Position numbers and translations under genes: made by a program
Origin: Levilactobacillus acidifarinae DSM 19394 = JCM 15949
GTDB lineage: Bacteria; Bacillota; Bacilli; Lactobacillales; Lactobacillaceae
DNA length: 57,962 bases
Direction: 5' to 3'
NCBI RefSeq assembly: GCF_001434835.1
Contig: NZ_AZDV01000003.1
Coordinates: 231,654-289,615 of the forward strand
In this document: piece by piece, positions 57,205 through 57,962 of the stretch
Position numbering within the stretch: the stretch's first letter is position 1
Layout of the letters: each line of letters begins with the position of its first letter
The notes under the pieces: model-generated
What the model was told of the DNA's origin: nothing
The model's database searches: none
What the model saw: the letters and a program-made list of their open reading frames with translations, nothing else

Positions 57205-57534
57205 TTAGAGACTAGCGACGGCCGGCGTGTTCGCCAAGTCCAGTGTTTGACTGGCAAACTTAACCAACGCTTCACTGTTCAACCAACCGTAAATGTCGTT
57301 AGGGATCACGGCTACGTGCAGATCAGTCGTATAGGCCTCAATCTGTGCCCGGTAGGCCGCTTGAGGGGCCATTAACACTAGATCCTGTTGGGCTAACAAT
57401 TCTGGCGTCAATTCAGCAAAACTCGTGGCACTAAAGTGTAGCGGTGCCTGTCGTGTTTCGGCAACTCGCTTGGCTTCCCCTAAAAACAAGTGACTAGAAA
57501 TTCCTTGACCGCAAACTAACAAGACATTTTTCAT
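57205..57534 (-). CDS. PTS lactose/cellobiose IIB component
   Basis: A 109-residue IIB domain protein. The active-site Cys lies in NVLLVCGQGISSHLF, followed by the expected fold (QDLVLMAPQAAYRAQIE). ATG 57534 has GGGAG upstream at 10 bases. Together with IIA, it is a phospho-relay without visible transporter, so the sugar is unknown. Confidence 0.88.
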   Translation of the reverse strand: MKNVLLVCGQGISSHLFLGEAKRVAETRQAPLHFSATSFAELTPELLAQQDLVLMAPQAAYRAQIEAYTTDLHVAVIPNDIYGWLNSEALVKFASQTLDLANTPAVASL

Positions 57535-57626
57535 GATGCGCATCTCCCTATTCGTTCTTCGATAAGTTAAGAATAGCACTAACAGAAGTAGACCACAATA
57601 GTAAAAATGAAAAAATCAATATTAAA

Positions 57627-57661
57627 TAATACGCTTTGATTGCCGATATCAAGGCGTATTA
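57627..57661 (-). promoter_or_regulatory. 14-bp inverted repeat upstream of the PTS operon
   Basis: TAATACGCTTTGAT and ATCAAGGCGTATTA (13 of 14 paired) with a 7-base spacer. Its TTGATA lies in -35 position to nearby TATTAT-like boxes. Likely a regulator's operator for the IIB-IIA genes. Confidence 0.65.
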
Positions 57662-57701
57662 GTGGCTATACCAATTTTTGCATATTGACCTATACCATTT
57701 A

Positions 57702-57715
57702 TGAAATCGGTTTCA
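57702..57715. promoter_or_regulatory. cre (CcpA) site upstream of the PTS operon
   Basis: TGAAATCGGTTTCA matches the consensus TGWAANCGNTNWCA at all fixed positions. It stands about 170 bases before the IIB start. Confidence 0.8.
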
Positions 57716-57770
57716 TTACCCGTTTTAGGGTGCCCTTATTAGGCTTGGCCAAGTCGCCAAATTTAATGTA

Positions 57771-57803
57771 CAAAAAAACACTGACCATTTGGTCAGTGTT
57801 TTT
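57771..57803. terminator. Bidirectional terminator before the PTS operon
   Basis: ACACTGACC-ATTT-GGTCAGTGT with A- and T-runs on either side; ends the leftward tRNA transcript. Confidence 0.92.
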
Positions 57804-57809
57804 ACAGGA

Positions 57810-57882
57810 TGCCGGCTGAGGAATTCGAATCCCCGACCCTCGGTTTACGATACCGATGCTCTACCAGCTGAGCTAAGCCGGC
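57810..57882 (-). tRNA. tRNA-Thr(CGT)
   Basis: Acceptor GCCGGCT / AGCCGGC, anticodon arm TCGGT-ATCGTAA-ACCGA with anticodon CGT, D-arm AGCTCAGCTGGTAGAGC, T-arm GGGG-ATTCGAATT-CCTC type, discriminator A. Confidence 0.93.
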
Positions 57883-57906
57883 ATACTTGCTAAAATTCTA
57901 GCACGA

Positions 57907-57962
57907 CTCCGGCAGGCGGGCTCGAACCGTCGACAACCTGATTAACAGTCAGGTGCTCTACC
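57907..57962 (-). tRNA. tRNA-Asn(GTT), partial at window edge
   Basis: The 3' part is present: D-arm end GGTAGAGC, anticodon arm CCTGA-CTGTTAA-TCAGG (anticodon GTT), T-arm with TTCGAGC, and 3' acceptor strand TGCCGGA with G. The 5' end lies beyond the right edge. Confidence 0.9.

Noticed and set aside
1..57962. CRISPR array or insertion sequence
   Set aside because: No regularly spaced repeats with unique spacers and no transposase gene were seen.

Overview
The window shows a low-to-mid GC Firmicute of the Lactobacillaceae, inferred from gene families, the strong AGGAGG ribosome-binding sites and the tRNA types. About 45.5 kb is one temperate phage with a contractile tail, integrated at the 3' end of a tRNA-Leu(AAG) gene. 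The remaining 12.4 kb is ordinary chromosome. The species cannot be fixed from this sequence; a Levilactobacillus-like or related lactobacillus fits. The left phage end, including any holin and endolysin genes, lies outside the window.

Prophage, read in the direction of late transcription (leftward): an ArpU-type regulator (29.8-30.3 kb) is followed at once by three tandem 11-bp repeats and a -10 box that look like the late promoter. Then come a tRNA cluster (Lys, Asn, Ser) with several odd tRNA-like elements and tiny ORFs, an independent membrane-protein cassette (27.8-28.4 kb), the terminase small subunit (split by a frameshift), the terminase large subunit (interrupted by a 1,008-nt intron carrying an HNH endonuclease), portal, a MuF head protein fused to an ADP-ribosyltransferase toxin domain, scaffold, decoration protein and major capsid protein. 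After these come the connector genes, sheath, tube, tail assembly chaperone, a tape measure with two peptidoglycan hydrolase domains, a PBSX-like (XkdP to XkdU) baseplate set, a tail fibre and a beta-propeller-like protein. Two sites look like programmed recoding: a textbook -1 signal at the end of the capsid gene, adding a HeH domain, and a +1 slip in the tail chaperone.

Early region (30.3-41.8 kb, leftward): small unknown genes, a nucleotidyltransferase, RusA, an HNH nuclease, a DnaC-like loader, an initiator gene carrying origin iterons, SSB, ERF annealing protein, an antirepressor and Cro. Two small plus-strand genes sit in duplicated divergent cassettes at 39.2-40.0 kb. The rightward lysogeny region (41.9-45.4 kb) holds CI, an ImmA-like peptidase, two tandem paralogues, a secreted protein and the integrase. 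Three near-identical 18-bp operators lie between CI and Cro.

Chromosome (45.6-58 kb): thrB, sprT family, a small helical protein, nadE and pncB (NAD salvage), a WecG/TagA glycosyltransferase, a GntR regulator with nagA (amino-sugar use; operator visible in the nagA promoter), proC with a long structured leader, tRNA-Tyr and tRNA-Gln, a phosphoesterase, a di/tripeptide transporter, a PTS IIB-IIA pair with a cre site and a large inverted repeat upstream, tRNA-Thr, and the 3' part of tRNA-Asn at the right edge.
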